Source: Arenicellaceae bacterium (GTDB taxonomy: Bacteria > Pseudomonadota > Gammaproteobacteria > Arenicellales > Arenicellaceae). From it: a DNA stretch of 64,000 nucleotides. Shown here piece after piece: positions 26,070-35,286 of the stretch. Numbering within the stretch: position 1 is the first letter of the stretch; every line of letters begins with the position of its first letter. The translations under genes and the position numbers were made by a program. The stretch lies in the NCBI GenBank assembly GCA_029246505.1, contig JAQWNC010000002.1, forward strand, positions 106,223-170,222. The letters run 5' to 3'. The notes under the pieces were generated by a model, which was not told the origin of the DNA, ran no database searches, and saw only the letters and a program-made list of their open reading frames with translations.

Positions 26070-27566
26070 CTATGCAGAAAGTAGCTTTCGAAGCTCTCTA
26101 ATGTCTTCCAGGTTTTCGATCTGATCCACCTGACTAATCAATTCTTCTGTTCTATCTTCGCCGAGAATCGGAGCCATTAGAACTCGGGCTTTAGCGGCAA
26201 CATCTTCAGTGGTTAAAGGATTTTCCGGTGTGCCAGGGGCATGGCTAACAAACAAACTTACCTGGCGGCCATCAGTGGTGGTCACCTCTACAAAACCGCT
26301 ACGAGGCGCATCGAGCACCACTAAATCCGGATCAGCGATAAGCTCAACACGATCCCGGGCCGCTAGCACTTGTGGATCACTCATCCGTTCGAACGAGTGA
26401 CTATTCTCAAAATCAATAAAGCCGTCCACTAACGCTACCGCCATAACATGTTGAATATTGACATCGGGCATCGATCGGCTGTCGACGATACGAGCGCCGT
26501 CTTCAGGCAAGCGCAGCAATATATGCTCTACGTTATCGAAGGTTAAACCATGTTCTTCACGCAGTGTGAAGAACGCTGCTAAAGGCGATTGCATTGGATA
26601 GCCCACCGGAAACGTTTTTATCGCTGTCTCTTCAACGTAGAACCGGCTTCCCAAATCGGCAACCATCTCCTCTGGCGCAGCATCCGTTGATAGCGCATCC
26701 AACACATTACGCTCACCCTCCAGAGCATCTAAAACTCCGGTGAAACCAGCCTGAATCATCGTTGCCGCAGCCACGCCGTTACGCGCACCCATACCACTAA
26801 AATCAAACGCCTTCTCAATATGCTCTACATCACGCACCCAACTCCAAACACCTGAAACTTGTTGAACGGCGTAGGAAATCGCATAGCGCATTTCGGTCTC
26901 ATCGAAGCGCGCCAGCGAAGCGGCAGCGGCAGTCGCCCCAAACGTTGAGCTGTAGCCTTCTGCACTTCGGTGGTTTGAGCGAACTAATGCAGGTCGAAGC
27001 GCAACCAGAAACCTGCAGCACAGGTCGTAACCGAGCACTACAGAGCGCAAGAATTCTTCGCCTGTACTGCCTTCGCGTTCACCCATGGCAAGTGCCGCAG
27101 GAACCACAGAACATCCCGGGTGTGCTTTTGTAAAAGGATGGAAGTCGTCGGTCTCATCGGCATGTGCGGACATTGCGTTTGCCAACGCGGCATTTACTGC
27201 CGAAGTCATAATATCTGTGGTTACGACTGATGATTCAGGCACACCGCCTTGCCCTCGAACATACTCAATAGCAACTTCGCCAGGCTTTAGTTTCGCACCT
27301 GACACAATCGCACCAAAGGTATCGAGAATTCGGTGTTTAGCCGCCAAAATAACACTTTCGGAAAGCTCCTGCTGACGTGACTCCACCATATAACGCGCAA
27401 GGCGTCCCGTCAGGTCGGGCACTCGTGTTGCAATTGCTTGTTCCGATTGCTGCGCGACAGCCGTTTTTGGAAGCGTGGCTGCCGCTAAAATTGTTGCCGC
27501 ACCTTGTAGAGTCCTCCTGCGGGAAATTAGAAGATTGTGTTGATCTTGATCTGATTTATCAGTCAC
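26070..27566 (-). CDS. MmgE/PrpD family protein with Tat signal
   Basis: 498 residues. A twin-arginine signal (SRRRTLQGAATILAAATLP) occupies the N-terminus, unusual for a family whose best-known members are cytoplasmic (2-methylcitrate dehydratase PrpD, MmgE). The fold is recognised from HRILDTFGAIVSGAKLKPGE, the ANAMSAHADETDDFHPFTKA stretch, VVLGYDLCCRFLVALRPAL and the C-terminal domain (KTFPVGYPMQSPLAAFFTL). Substrates of exported members are unknown; dehydration or isomerisation of a hydroxy-acid is a family-based guess. It stands alone between the receptor operon and the N/C-module pair at 27668-28758. Confidence 0.82.
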   Translation of the reverse strand: MTDKSDQDQHNLLISRRRTLQGAATILAAATLPKTAVAQQSEQAIATRVPDLTGRLARYMVESRQQELSESVILAAKHRILDTFGAIVSGAKLKPGEVAIEYVRGQGGVPESSVVTTDIMTSAVNAALANAMSAHADETDDFHPFTKAHPGCSVVPAALAMGEREGSTGEEFLRSVVLGYDLCCRFLVALRPALVRSNHRSAEGYSSTFGATAAAASLARFDETEMRYAISYAVQQVSGVWSWVRDVEHIEKAFDFSGMGARNGVAAATMIQAGFTGVLDALEGERNVLDALSTDAAPEEMVADLGSRFYVEETAIKTFPVGYPMQSPLAAFFTLREEHGLTFDNVEHILLRLPEDGARIVDSRSMPDVNIQHVMAVALVDGFIDFENSHSFERMSDPQVLAARDRVELIADPDLVVLDAPRSGFVEVTTTDGRQVSLFVSHAPGTPENPLTTEDVAAKARVLMAPILGEDRTEELISQVDQIENLEDIRELRKLLSA

Positions 27567-27667
27567 CGCATTACCCCTCTATACTTATTGCTGATCAACT
27601 TTGAATAATTACAATGGCCCAAGTAACACTCGATATCCCGACCATTCATAAATCGAGTACTATAAAA

Positions 27668-28057
27668 TCACTTTCTGAATCGCTGCGTTGTAGGAAGTCG
27701 TTCCTTTACCACGGTACCATCAGGAAGAGTTGCTTCCCCAAAGCGCAAGGTATACTCGCGATATCCACGCCGGCCACTAACCTGAATCCTGTCGCCCTCT
27801 TCAAAAGCATCGAAGTCAAAGCCCCCGCGCTGTAACGCGATCCGCGCCAACATTTCGACTAACCATTCCTCTACGACTCCGTCTTCATTTGTTACTTCAA
27901 GTACAAACGAGCCATGTGGATTTATCCATTTTACCGACGCGACAGTGCCTTCGAAACTCACCACCTCGTCGGAAAAATTTAATGCGGTTGAATGATGCGC
28001 CTGCAGCACCAGCGGTACAAAAAACAGTGCCCCAATAAATAGTCTTTTGTTAAATAT
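27668..28057 (-). CDS. Secreted N-module (DUF6152-like) protein with ATA in the start position
   Basis: The closest homologue (40785) starts MSIKRLWFV. The equivalent codons here are ATA TTT AAC AAA AGA CTA, so the residue aligned with the initiator Met is encoded by ATA at 28057-28055. A very strong ribosome site (GGAGGGAGG) precedes it, and the upstream stop overlaps as TAATA instead of TAATG. The signal peptide ends VLQA and the mature start is HHSTALNFSDEVVSFEG. The module contains VKWINPHGSFVLEV, WLVEMLARIALQRGGFDFD and EATLPDGTVVKERLP. It may be poorly translated from ATA, or be a recent null allele. Confidence 0.7.
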   Translation of the reverse strand: MFNKRLFIGALFFVPLVLQAHHSTALNFSDEVVSFEGTVASVKWINPHGSFVLEVTNEDGVVEEWLVEMLARIALQRGGFDFDAFEEGDRIQVSGRRGYREYTLRFGEATLPDGTVVKERLPTTQRFRK

Positions 28058-28758
28058 TAGCCTCCCTCCTCACTTGGATTGCTGGAAACACAGCCGTACA
28101 CAATAAATTCAAAATCTGAGCGGTAATATCGATTAGTTGCGATCAACGGTTCCGTATAATTGATCGGATCGCTATAGCTAATTTCGACCAGTAATCTATC
28201 GTCATCATCGACAGTAATCCGCTCGATGCTGCGCATGGCCTCCGATTGCGGCGGAACACGGCGAAGCGTCGTGACATACCCTGGCGCATAGGCCAAGGTC
28301 TCTATCATCAGCGCATCGTCCTCGTACCAAGCGATGGAATGCCCCATAGTATGAATGGCTACACCATCTAAATTATGCGTACTCGGGTCAGCTTGAAGGG
28401 GATGTCCATTCTGGTTTAGCTTGATATTTCTAACCAAATCAAACATCTCATAGCTGATCACTACATAATCCTCGAACTGTTCAATTTTCGCCGAGGTATC
28501 GGGTTCATCCCAGGCTCGCCCCAGACCTGAAGGAATACAGCCGTAGCTAGGGTCATCCGTAAGCGGATTGAAAGCCTCTGCCCGGCGCTGACCCTCAGGT
28601 GTATATTGTAGTTCCGAGTACTGACGAAACAATGTAGGGTCGATTCCCCAAACGCCTTCAAGGTTTGGTTGCGCGTGCAGATTAGCGTGCCAGCCCAGCA
28701 GTATTGTTACGCTAACGAATCTACAACTTAAAATAAATGTTGCGGTTTTAGACCTCAA
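28057..28758 (-). CDS. Secreted C-module-only protein
   Basis: 233 residues with a signal peptide ending ANLHA. The C-module is seen as NLEGVWGIDPTL, LQYTPEGQRRAEAF, a Cys in YGCIPSGLGRAWDEP, VVISYEMFDLVRNIKLNQNG, TMGHSIAWYEDDALMIETLA, a SIERITVDDDDRLLVEI stretch, DPINYTEPL and a late Cys (YGCVSS). Its last codons supply the ribosome site of the N-only gene that overlaps its stop by one base. A decayed copy of this gene lies at 40430-40779, also directly upstream of an N-only gene. Confidence 0.8.
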   Translation of the reverse strand: MRSKTATFILSCRFVSVTILLGWHANLHAQPNLEGVWGIDPTLFRQYSELQYTPEGQRRAEAFNPLTDDPSYGCIPSGLGRAWDEPDTSAKIEQFEDYVVISYEMFDLVRNIKLNQNGHPLQADPSTHNLDGVAIHTMGHSIAWYEDDALMIETLAYAPGYVTTLRRVPPQSEAMRSIERITVDDDDRLLVEISYSDPINYTEPLIATNRYYRSDFEFIVYGCVSSNPSEEGG

Positions 28759-28835
28759 TTTTTGATTTCTCCTTTAGACAAATATAAAACAGTAAAAAAC
28801 AAGTCGTTTGCTACCGAAATCGCAGAATAAAGCGA

Positions 28836-29129
28836 TTATATGTATTCCGGTTCAATACACAACTGGGCTCTAAAATTTAATAGTACTTCGTGAATACCAT
28901 CCAACACGGCATGAATTGACGGATGTTCAGCCTCAAGCTCTCCAAACAGTTCCTTCACCTGACCACTCAAGGTCGAATACTGATCAAATGCATCTGGATA
29001 GAGTTTTTGCGTTTCCAGAGATTCGATTATTTCATCCAAACGCGACTGGTATTCGCCGTCAACCATATCGCTATTCTCCCGCTCCAGCTTTAGCTGGTCG
29101 AGAAGATCATGTAACTCTTTGCTACTCAT
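28836..29129 (-). CDS. DUF4404-like small helical protein
   Basis: 97 residues, no signal peptide, largely alpha-helical and acidic (LHDLLDQLKLERENSD, LDEIIESLETQKLYPD). The segment ELEAEHPSIHAVLDGIHEVL resembles the conserved FEAEHPxLAAxLxxIxDxL end of DUF4404 proteins. It is a cytoplasmic protein among secreted ones, and no function is known. It lies 77 bases upstream of the C-only gene at 28057 on the same strand. Confidence 0.6.
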   Translation of the reverse strand: MSSKELHDLLDQLKLERENSDMVDGEYQSRLDEIIESLETQKLYPDAFDQYSTLSGQVKELFGELEAEHPSIHAVLDGIHEVLLNFRAQLCIEPEYI

Positions 29130-29231
29130 TGTTAATTCCTCATATCAATCGAATCCGTTCGACACATTCAAAACCAAATATATTTGAGCCATCTACTACA
29201 GACTACCTTGGCTTAAATTTGAAAGACGTAT

Positions 29232-30311
29232 TTAGCGCACACGCTTAAATGGCCACGCACCAGAAACATGAACTTCTTCGAGTTCAGTTACCACTCCTTC
29301 CTCGTCGGCTTTAAACACAAACGCCACTCCACAGGTGCAGTCAAATGCTATTTCGGACTGCGCGATTAGCCGTGATTTGGCAGATTCGACATTGCCTCCG
29401 TTATAGGCATACGGGGGAGTTCTTATCAGGAACATCTCCCCGTCTTCTAGCAAGATTTCAGCGGTAATTAAATTACCCAACCAGATGCCTTCGTACGTGC
29501 CTACATAGGATGCGAGAATTTCTTCAGGAACATCTACAACTTTCTCGTCAGCTTGCTGTATTTCACCGTTCCAGTGGGAGAGCCCTTTTGAAGATTCGTT
29601 GCATACATTCTCGAGAATCTCATTATCCGCGCTATATTCCATTTCAACAAATGCTTTAACGGTTTCTGTAAAGGTACCGGGATCATCATAAGTAATTTCT
29701 AGTTTAATATGGCCGAAATCCACACGTTGATATCGCTCAGTTATTCGCAACTGGTCGGTATGTTGCAGGCCTACGCCATTTAGCCAGGTTTTGTTGTTGT
29801 AGCCATTGCTATTTACCACTAGCGTATCGCCTTCCCAATGTGCTACCGAATACCCCGTCCAAGTTGGAAAAGGATCGGTTTCCAGTTCGCGGCGATCCAG
29901 AAAAATCTGCCTATAAGTCATATCGGCATTAAGTATTGCAAGAAAATTTGGGCGTTGCACGAATCGTCTCAAACCACCTGCTAACGCCCCCGCCGGGTAT
30001 GTGGCTGGCCCACTCGGTAGACAACTGAAGCGGGGTTCGCTTCCGAAGTAATTGCTCTCATGTTCTGCCATTAACTGCCGCGCCCATTCCTGCGTCTTGT
30101 CAGGATCAAACAGGCTTCCGTGTGAGTTCACCGGTATCCACAATCCAGACAAATCAGGATGACCATCTGCATCCTTTGGTGTTGCAGCAGTTAGGTCAGC
30201 TTCATTATCGGGGGTTCGGGGAATATTTGGGGTTTGCAAATCAAGCCATTGTGCGTTTAGCGGCAAGCCAGCTAACAGTAAGATGATTAATGCTGCGGGT
30301 CGTTGTAACAT
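29232..30311 (-). CDS. Secreted C-module protein with a C-terminal extension
   Basis: 359 residues with a signal peptide ending PLNA. It opens with PRTPDNEADLTAATPKDADG then HPDLSGLWIPV, a form common in C-module-only proteins. Further C-module marks: a Cys in FSCLPSGPATYPAG, YRQIFLDRRELETDP, TGYSVAHWEGDTLVVNSNGY, LRITERYQRV, DPGTFTETV and a Cys in LENVCNESS. After about residue 240 an extra domain of about 110 residues follows (VPEEILASYVGTYEGIWLGN), with a DCTCGV cysteine pair. No N-module is fused. It is divergent from the N-only gene at 30423, with 111 bases between their starts. Confidence 0.75.
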   Translation of the reverse strand: MLQRPAALIILLLAGLPLNAQWLDLQTPNIPRTPDNEADLTAATPKDADGHPDLSGLWIPVNSHGSLFDPDKTQEWARQLMAEHESNYFGSEPRFSCLPSGPATYPAGALAGGLRRFVQRPNFLAILNADMTYRQIFLDRRELETDPFPTWTGYSVAHWEGDTLVVNSNGYNNKTWLNGVGLQHTDQLRITERYQRVDFGHIKLEITYDDPGTFTETVKAFVEMEYSADNEILENVCNESSKGLSHWNGEIQQADEKVVDVPEEILASYVGTYEGIWLGNLITAEILLEDGEMFLIRTPPYAYNGGNVESAKSRLIAQSEIAFDCTCGVAFVFKADEEGVVTELEEVHVSGAWPFKRVR

Positions 30312-30422
30312 CAGCCCCTCTATATCAGAATTCTTTATCTAGTATAATAACCGTCAATATAAGCGTAGCATATATCGTAGCCATTAATCAGGCGCCTTTT
30401 GCCACCCAAATGGAGTCAAAAA

Positions 30423-30818
30423 ATGCGTAATTTTTTATCAGTATTGGTAGTTCTATTATCGCTTTTATCGCCGATGCCCGCCGTATCGCACCATTCTTTT
30501 TCGGCTGAGTTTGACATAGGTCGACCAGTAGAGCTTACCGGCACCGTAACATCGCTAGAATGGACCAATCCCCACACCTGGGTGTTTATTGATACCGAGG
30601 ACGAACAAGGTAATAAACAAAGTTGGGCAATTGAACTTCTCGGAATAAACGTGCTGCTCCGAAGTGGTATGACACCAAAAACTGTCAAACCGGATGACGT
30701 TCTTACTATTACTGGGTATGGCTCACGAGATGGTACCAATACTGCAAACGCATCTTCAGTTACAAAAAAGGAGACCGGAGAATTACTTTGGGCAAGCGCC
30801 GGTGGGAGAAATAACTGA
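30423..30818 (+). CDS. Secreted N-module (DUF6152-like) protein
   Basis: 131 residues from the ATG at 30423, which places a GGAG site 7-10 bases upstream. The signal peptide ends PAVS and the mature start is HHSFSAEFDIGRPVEL. It contains VTSLEWTNPHTWVFIDTEDE, IELLGINVLLRSGMTPKTVK and ITGYGSRDGTN. It closely matches the most common form of the DUF6152-like family (HHSFxAEFD). It is divergent from the C-module protein at 29232, so a shared promoter region could co-regulate an N and a C partner. Confidence 0.85.
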   Translation: MRNFLSVLVVLLSLLSPMPAVSHHSFSAEFDIGRPVELTGTVTSLEWTNPHTWVFIDTEDEQGNKQSWAIELLGINVLLRSGMTPKTVKPDDVLTITGYGSRDGTNTANASSVTKKETGELLWASAGGRNN

Positions 30819-30890
30819 GCCGCCCCCCCAGAAGGGTACAAGTGCCTCGCTCTAACTCGACCCTTAACTCACACGCAACGAATTAAATGA

Positions 30891-31919
30891 TTAGTCCTCG
30901 GTGCTAGGCAAGTAGCGTCTGGTTGCTTCAAGGTCACAGTTAAACGGCGTCATTTTTACCTCTGGTGAATAGCGCAACGTCCGGGTATGCGACATCGAAC
31001 CGACGATATACTCGGGATCTTCTAGCGTGAACTGGAGCTCCATGTGAGTCCCGCCTTCGAGTAATCTATAGCGCTCTACTACATGCTTATGCGCCCCCGA
31101 TGGGGTGCCATTCTGATAAGGAGATCGGTCGTCCGCAAAATTCGTCGTATCTACGACCAACGTATCGTTTTCCCACCAGCCAATTGAATGCCCTTCATGG
31201 GTACGTTCTGTCACCGGTGGGTGCTCGCGTCCGTCCATATAAACGGTTCGCTCCTGGTCGAAATACTGAACCCGTATCATGATGATGCCACCATCAGTAA
31301 ATTCTATCTCCAGCGGATACCTGTCTGTGTAGACCAACCCCCCTGGTGTTGGCTTCGTAATACATGAGAGCTCAGGGTTCTCAAGCGAGTCTTGATCAAA
31401 TGCCTCTGAGGCTAACCTACCTTTTTCTGTCAGGGTCAAATCTCTTATCATAAGCTGGTCCAGTCCACCTGGGTAATCCGCACCGAGGCTTTCCAGACTG
31501 GCGGTCCATACGCCCTCAAACGTAGTAGCGCCGCGTTCTACCTTTGGTAGAGATAAACGTTGATAAGAAATAGGTGCGCCGTTACTTACCAGCGAGGCGA
31601 GCAATCCATACTGGCGACCGTTTCGAGCTGGGTGGACACCGACCTCTACACGATCACCCATCGACAACGTATCTACCGCCCACCCCCTTCTTGACATGCT
31701 AAGTGCGGAACCCATCTGCACCTCCCACGACGTCGTCTCACCTTCTGCGCTAGTAGCCTCTACAACGAAATAGCTGTGCGGATTTCTCAACGTGTATTCG
31801 ACTACGACTCCCTCGAAGGTGGCCACCGAACGCATATCAAGCGCCGAATCACTATGATGACCCATTGCCGCTCCAGCGAAAATGAAAGCCACTAAAGGGA
31901 TCAAAATATATTTATTCAT
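30891..31919 (-). CDS. Secreted two-module protein (N-module + C-module)
   Basis: 342 residues from the ATG at 31919 (MNKYILIPLVAF), preferred over an upstream ATG because the signal peptide then starts directly and an AGGAG site lies before it. Signal peptide ends GAAMG, mature start HHSDSALDMRSVATF. N-module: YTLRNPHSYFVVEATSAEGE and SMSRRGWAVDTLSMGDRVEV. C-module from about 150: TFEGVWTASLES, a Cys in LSCITKPTPGGLVYTDRYPL, ERTVYMDGREHPP, EGHSIGWWENDTLVVDTTNF, VVERYRLLEGGTHMELQFTL, DPEYI and a late Cys (FNCDLE). It converges on the gene at 30423. Confidence 0.83.
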   Translation of the reverse strand: MNKYILIPLVAFIFAGAAMGHHSDSALDMRSVATFEGVVVEYTLRNPHSYFVVEATSAEGETTSWEVQMGSALSMSRRGWAVDTLSMGDRVEVGVHPARNGRQYGLLASLVSNGAPISYQRLSLPKVERGATTFEGVWTASLESLGADYPGGLDQLMIRDLTLTEKGRLASEAFDQDSLENPELSCITKPTPGGLVYTDRYPLEIEFTDGGIIMIRVQYFDQERTVYMDGREHPPVTERTHEGHSIGWWENDTLVVDTTNFADDRSPYQNGTPSGAHKHVVERYRLLEGGTHMELQFTLEDPEYIVGSMSHTRTLRYSPEVKMTPFNCDLEATRRYLPSTED

Positions 31920-32004
31920 CAGCACTGCGACTCCTATTGCGCAACCAAAGCTACGTGTATATCTCGCACCTCGCACACTTTCTACAAGAGCGTAACGAAT
32001 TAAA

Positions 32005-33213
32005 TTAGCGCGACTTGAGCTCGATACCGACCTGTTGCATTAGCCATGGCTCAACAATTTCAGACAGAATACGACCCATCGGCCATTCCTCTGATCGGCC
32101 CATATGGCCACCCATTGGATTAACCCAAGCGTGTTTAGGGTCACCGTGTCTCATCATTAGATATAAATCAGAAATTGGTTGCTGTGTATCTAGTTCACCA
32201 TTCACTAAAAGCATAGGAGCTGACGGTTTGTCGATTAGCCCGCGTTCAACTAAGGACAGCCTAGGGCCATACGAGAGAAATTCATCCATTGTTTTAGTGT
32301 TATAGACAGAGGCACGAGCAGGCAATAGATCAAATAAGTATTCTTCGCTCAAAATTGCATGTTCCTGCCATTCTGGTTGGTAATATCCGTGAACGCCAAC
32401 TCCATGAATTACCGCTCCACGAAGGCGGTCTCGCTCTAGGTATGCAACTACCGCCGCCCAGTATCCGCTCCAGCTACGCCCCTGAATGCCGATACGGTCA
32501 GAGTCGATATCCTTACGAGTTCCGAGATAATTTAATGCGGCAGAAAACACGCGCTCTGATCCGATGTCTATTAATACCGGGGATTGTTCGGTTCCAGGCA
32601 TATCCATAGCGAATACTCCAACACCATTAGCGATGTAACGATCCGCGCCAGCGATTACGTCTTCTTTTCGCGAGTCAAGCCCATTGATACCGATAATCAG
32701 GGGTACGGGTATATCTGACTTTGGAATTCTAAGATAGGCGACCAGTTCCGAGTCTTCGAAAGGTATCCGTACGGTTTCGACGGGTGGACTCAGAAGTTTA
32801 CCGAACTCAGCGAACGCTTGGAGCCCGCTTTCGTACGATTGACGCTTATCGTCTGAGTGCTTTTCAGTCGGCCAACGACCTACGTTGAAGTTACGCCATG
32901 CGTTGAAGTACAACTCACGGGCTTCATCGCCGGATGTATCAGAGGCTCGACTCATGTAATCGTTACCATTTTGCATCCAAACATCCGCCCATAGATCTTG
33001 ATCAAGCCGATCAAAGCCGGTCATTGCACGTTCAGCATCTTCTACGAGAATTCCAGTGATTGGGCCAAGATTCTCGCTCGCACGCCTCAGCGTTTCTTGT
33101 TTGAGTTCTTCCAGACTCCGGGGGCCCCAGCTTTGTGCTCCTGCTGAACTTATAAGCACTAGCATTCCAATCACTATTAGTGCGCTTGACAGTAACTTTT
33201 TGCTATACATCAA
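32005..33213 (-). CDS. Secreted FrsA-like alpha/beta hydrolase
   Basis: 402 residues with a signal peptide ending SSAGA. The C-terminal two-thirds are an alpha/beta hydrolase of the FrsA/DUF1100 type. The nucleophile elbow is GIQGRSWSGYWAAVVA (Ser in GRSWSG), the acid is likely the Asp of NGELDTQQP, and the His is in MGGHMGRSE. The helical N-terminal part (QNGNDYMSRASDTSGDEARE) resembles that of FrsA relatives and 2,6-dihydroxypseudooxynicotine hydrolase-like enzymes. Exported ester or C-C hydrolase activity is a family-based inference. It precedes the two-module gene at 30891 by 86 bases in the same direction. Confidence 0.78.
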   Translation of the reverse strand: MMYSKKLLSSALIVIGMLVLISSAGAQSWGPRSLEELKQETLRRASENLGPITGILVEDAERAMTGFDRLDQDLWADVWMQNGNDYMSRASDTSGDEARELYFNAWRNFNVGRWPTEKHSDDKRQSYESGLQAFAEFGKLLSPPVETVRIPFEDSELVAYLRIPKSDIPVPLIIGINGLDSRKEDVIAGADRYIANGVGVFAMDMPGTEQSPVLIDIGSERVFSAALNYLGTRKDIDSDRIGIQGRSWSGYWAAVVAYLERDRLRGAVIHGVGVHGYYQPEWQEHAILSEEYLFDLLPARASVYNTKTMDEFLSYGPRLSLVERGLIDKPSAPMLLVNGELDTQQPISDLYLMMRHGDPKHAWVNPMGGHMGRSEEWPMGRILSEIVEPWLMQQVGIELKSR

Positions 33214-33502
33214 ATTTCTCCGATCAAGCTAAGTACTTTAATGAAAACCACCTTAGAACATCCACCAATTCCGCTATCTGCCGTTCAATCACCATACCAG
33301 CACGTGTTTGTTAGTTCACGAAGTTGACTAAGTTAATGGCTGCAGAATGTATCTTTTTAAACAGAGTAAGCTACGGGATACGATAAAACCACCAAATACT
33401 GACTGCTCAGTCCGATAATTCTACCCTCAAACACCTGAAAATTGACATATCAACTTCTCGAACGGTTCGTTATCCCTAACATTACGAATGTCCGCTTTGA
33501 GT

Positions 33503-34223
33503 TGCGATTTCAACCGGTCGATGCAACACATTGGTTAAATCGGTCTGCCGGTGTTCGATAGTTTAACGTTTCTCTCGGGCGTTCATTTAGTTGTCTGGCC
33601 ACCGCATTAAGGCTCCACGGGCTTGTATAAAGAGCCTGCGATAGATAGTTTCGTGTGACACGTGAGAGTCCTCATCGTCTGGATACGTGCATTTTAACCA
33701 GCCAGCGATCTGCTCAGGTGACCAGAACTGCTTAAGCTTCTTCGCCACAATACGGGCCAACGCACGATTGTTTACCAGTTTACATCGCTTGGAACGATGG
33801 GATCGATCCCAAGCGGCCTGATCCGCTTTATTGGCTCGATAATACCGTCGACCGCTATTGCGATTAATCTCACGGCTTATGGTTGAGGCGGCTCGTCCCA
33901 GTGATACGGCAATCGACCGTATTGAGTCACCAGCCACAACACTGCGTGAGATTTCTTCACGTTCAGACATTGTTAGCGCCAATCGTGAACGCTTTCTTTG
34001 GGGCGGTCGGATACCGCCGGTTCGCGACAAAATGCCAGCGATTGAGCTGTGATTTCGATTAAACAGAGCCGCTATTTTATGCAGCGATTCGCCTTTCTGC
34101 CAACGATCCCACATCAATGTTTTATCTGTTTCTGTGTAGTAAATTCTCGATCGTTGCTTCATTTTTAACACCCTCTTCTCTATCGTTAGAGTTTAGGTGT
34201 TGCGTCGACCGGTTGAAATCGCA
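33503..34223. mobile_element. Internally deleted IS30-family element
   Basis: A 721-base unit bounded by 26-base terminal inverted repeats, 33503-33528 (TGCGATTTCAACCGGTCGAT then GCAACA) and 34198-34223, which differ at one position. Inside lies an IS30-type transposase lacking its central catalytic region. No clear target-site duplication was found at the two ends. It is non-autonomous and could move only if an intact relative elsewhere supplies transposase. The 289 bases between the hydrolase start and this element hold no gene. Confidence 0.85.
33510..34171 (-). pseudogene. IS30-family transposase with deleted catalytic core
   Basis: The N-terminal 190 residues are intact: two helix-turn-helix regions (SLHKIAALFNRNHSSIAGIL and LTMSEREEISRSVVAGDSIR) and the conserved FWSPEQIAGWLK. 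After the LFIQARGAL segment the gene jumps, out of frame, to the last segment VARQLNERPRETLNYRTPAD, which is the normal C-terminal end. The DDE catalytic domain of roughly 140 residues is missing, so the product cannot transpose. It may still bind the ends. Confidence 0.88.
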
Positions 34224-34252
34224 CTATAAAGCCGTCATACAATCAATAACAT

Positions 34253-35260
34253 CTAATCTGTCGGTACCACTTCAGGATCACATTCAAACGATCTCATTAT
34301 TGTATCCGGGTTCCATCGCCATGCAGCTATATAAGTAGCCGGTTCTACAAGATATTCAGGATCCGTTACGGTGACCTGGTAATTTAACGTAATTCCGTCG
34401 TCTGCAATCGTGAAGATCTCGTCTATTGCCGCATCTTGACTCATCAGCGTACCATCATCATCAAGTAGCCCGCCACTCAGTCGTTCTGTACGGACAAGCA
34501 GCGCGCTATTTTCAAATTTTCCGATGGAGTACCCCAGTCTTGTCCTCGGCGCGTCCTGAGGTATCTGGAAAGAGGTCATATCAATAAATCGCTGTGATTC
34601 CCATTCTTCAATGTTTAAAAGGATATTATCCCCTTCTTGCACAAACTCGAACGGGTACGGACTCAGTATCGCATTCGGCATTCCTGGTGGTATACATCGC
34701 AATGAGGGCATATCTAGAAATGGATCATATACTGCGATTGCCTGTTCAGACTTATCCGTTAATTTGAACGGGCTCTTTCTTACATACAGCGCCTCGTAAC
34801 TCCAAACCCTGAATAAGTCAGTCGCTATAACCGGATTGGACGAATTGGTAGCCTCCTCCTCTGGAGAAGTCCAAACTAAAGGGGTATCTGTGTCCCGCAT
34901 AATATATTCCTGTCCATTGGCAAGCAAAACGTTAGTTGACAACAATGCTTGTCGACCTTGTGAAGACGGCCATCCGCCAAAGCGGATTTTTTCCCCGACG
35001 GCAAAGTCTTCCCGGGTAAGCCCCCTTCGCATTAAAGAATTAATAGCATCTGCCTCAATCTGCCAATCTTCATTCGTCCCATCATCGTTAGTTAAACGAG
35101 CAGTCAAACCAAGATGTGGATTACGCCAACTCAATTGAATTACTTCGCCCTCAAATTCAAACCATGCCGCCCGATCGAATGGAGCTATGGAATGATGACC
35201 ATGGGAAATTGCAGTCATTAAAAAAAGTAAAATAAGTGCCAAGAACGCCTTTGAGTTCAT
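34253..35260 (-). CDS. Secreted two-module protein (N-module + C-module)
   Basis: 335 residues with a signal peptide ending ISHG and the mature start HHSIAPFDRAAWFEFEG. N-module: LSWRNPHLGLTARLTNDDGT, SLMRRGLTREDFAVGEKIRF and TNVLLANGQEYIM. The C-module starts near 150 (IATDLFRVWSYEALYVRKSP) with a Cys in LRCIPPGMPNAILSPYPFEF, QRFIDMTSFQIP, LGYSIGKFENSALLVRTERL, the VTVTDPEYLVEPATYIA stretch and a final Cys (FECDPE). The RVWSYE opening is shared with the members at 10731, 42534 and 55449, forming a subgroup. The IS30 remnant lies 30 bases downstream, and a C-module pseudogene 27 bases upstream. Confidence 0.83.
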   Translation of the reverse strand: MNSKAFLALILLFLMTAISHGHHSIAPFDRAAWFEFEGEVIQLSWRNPHLGLTARLTNDDGTNEDWQIEADAINSLMRRGLTREDFAVGEKIRFGGWPSSQGRQALLSTNVLLANGQEYIMRDTDTPLVWTSPEEEATNSSNPVIATDLFRVWSYEALYVRKSPFKLTDKSEQAIAVYDPFLDMPSLRCIPPGMPNAILSPYPFEFVQEGDNILLNIEEWESQRFIDMTSFQIPQDAPRTRLGYSIGKFENSALLVRTERLSGGLLDDDGTLMSQDAAIDEIFTIADDGITLNYQVTVTDPEYLVEPATYIAAWRWNPDTIMRSFECDPEVVPTD

Positions 35261-35286
35261 TTTCTCCTCCAGTAAGTTATTAAATA

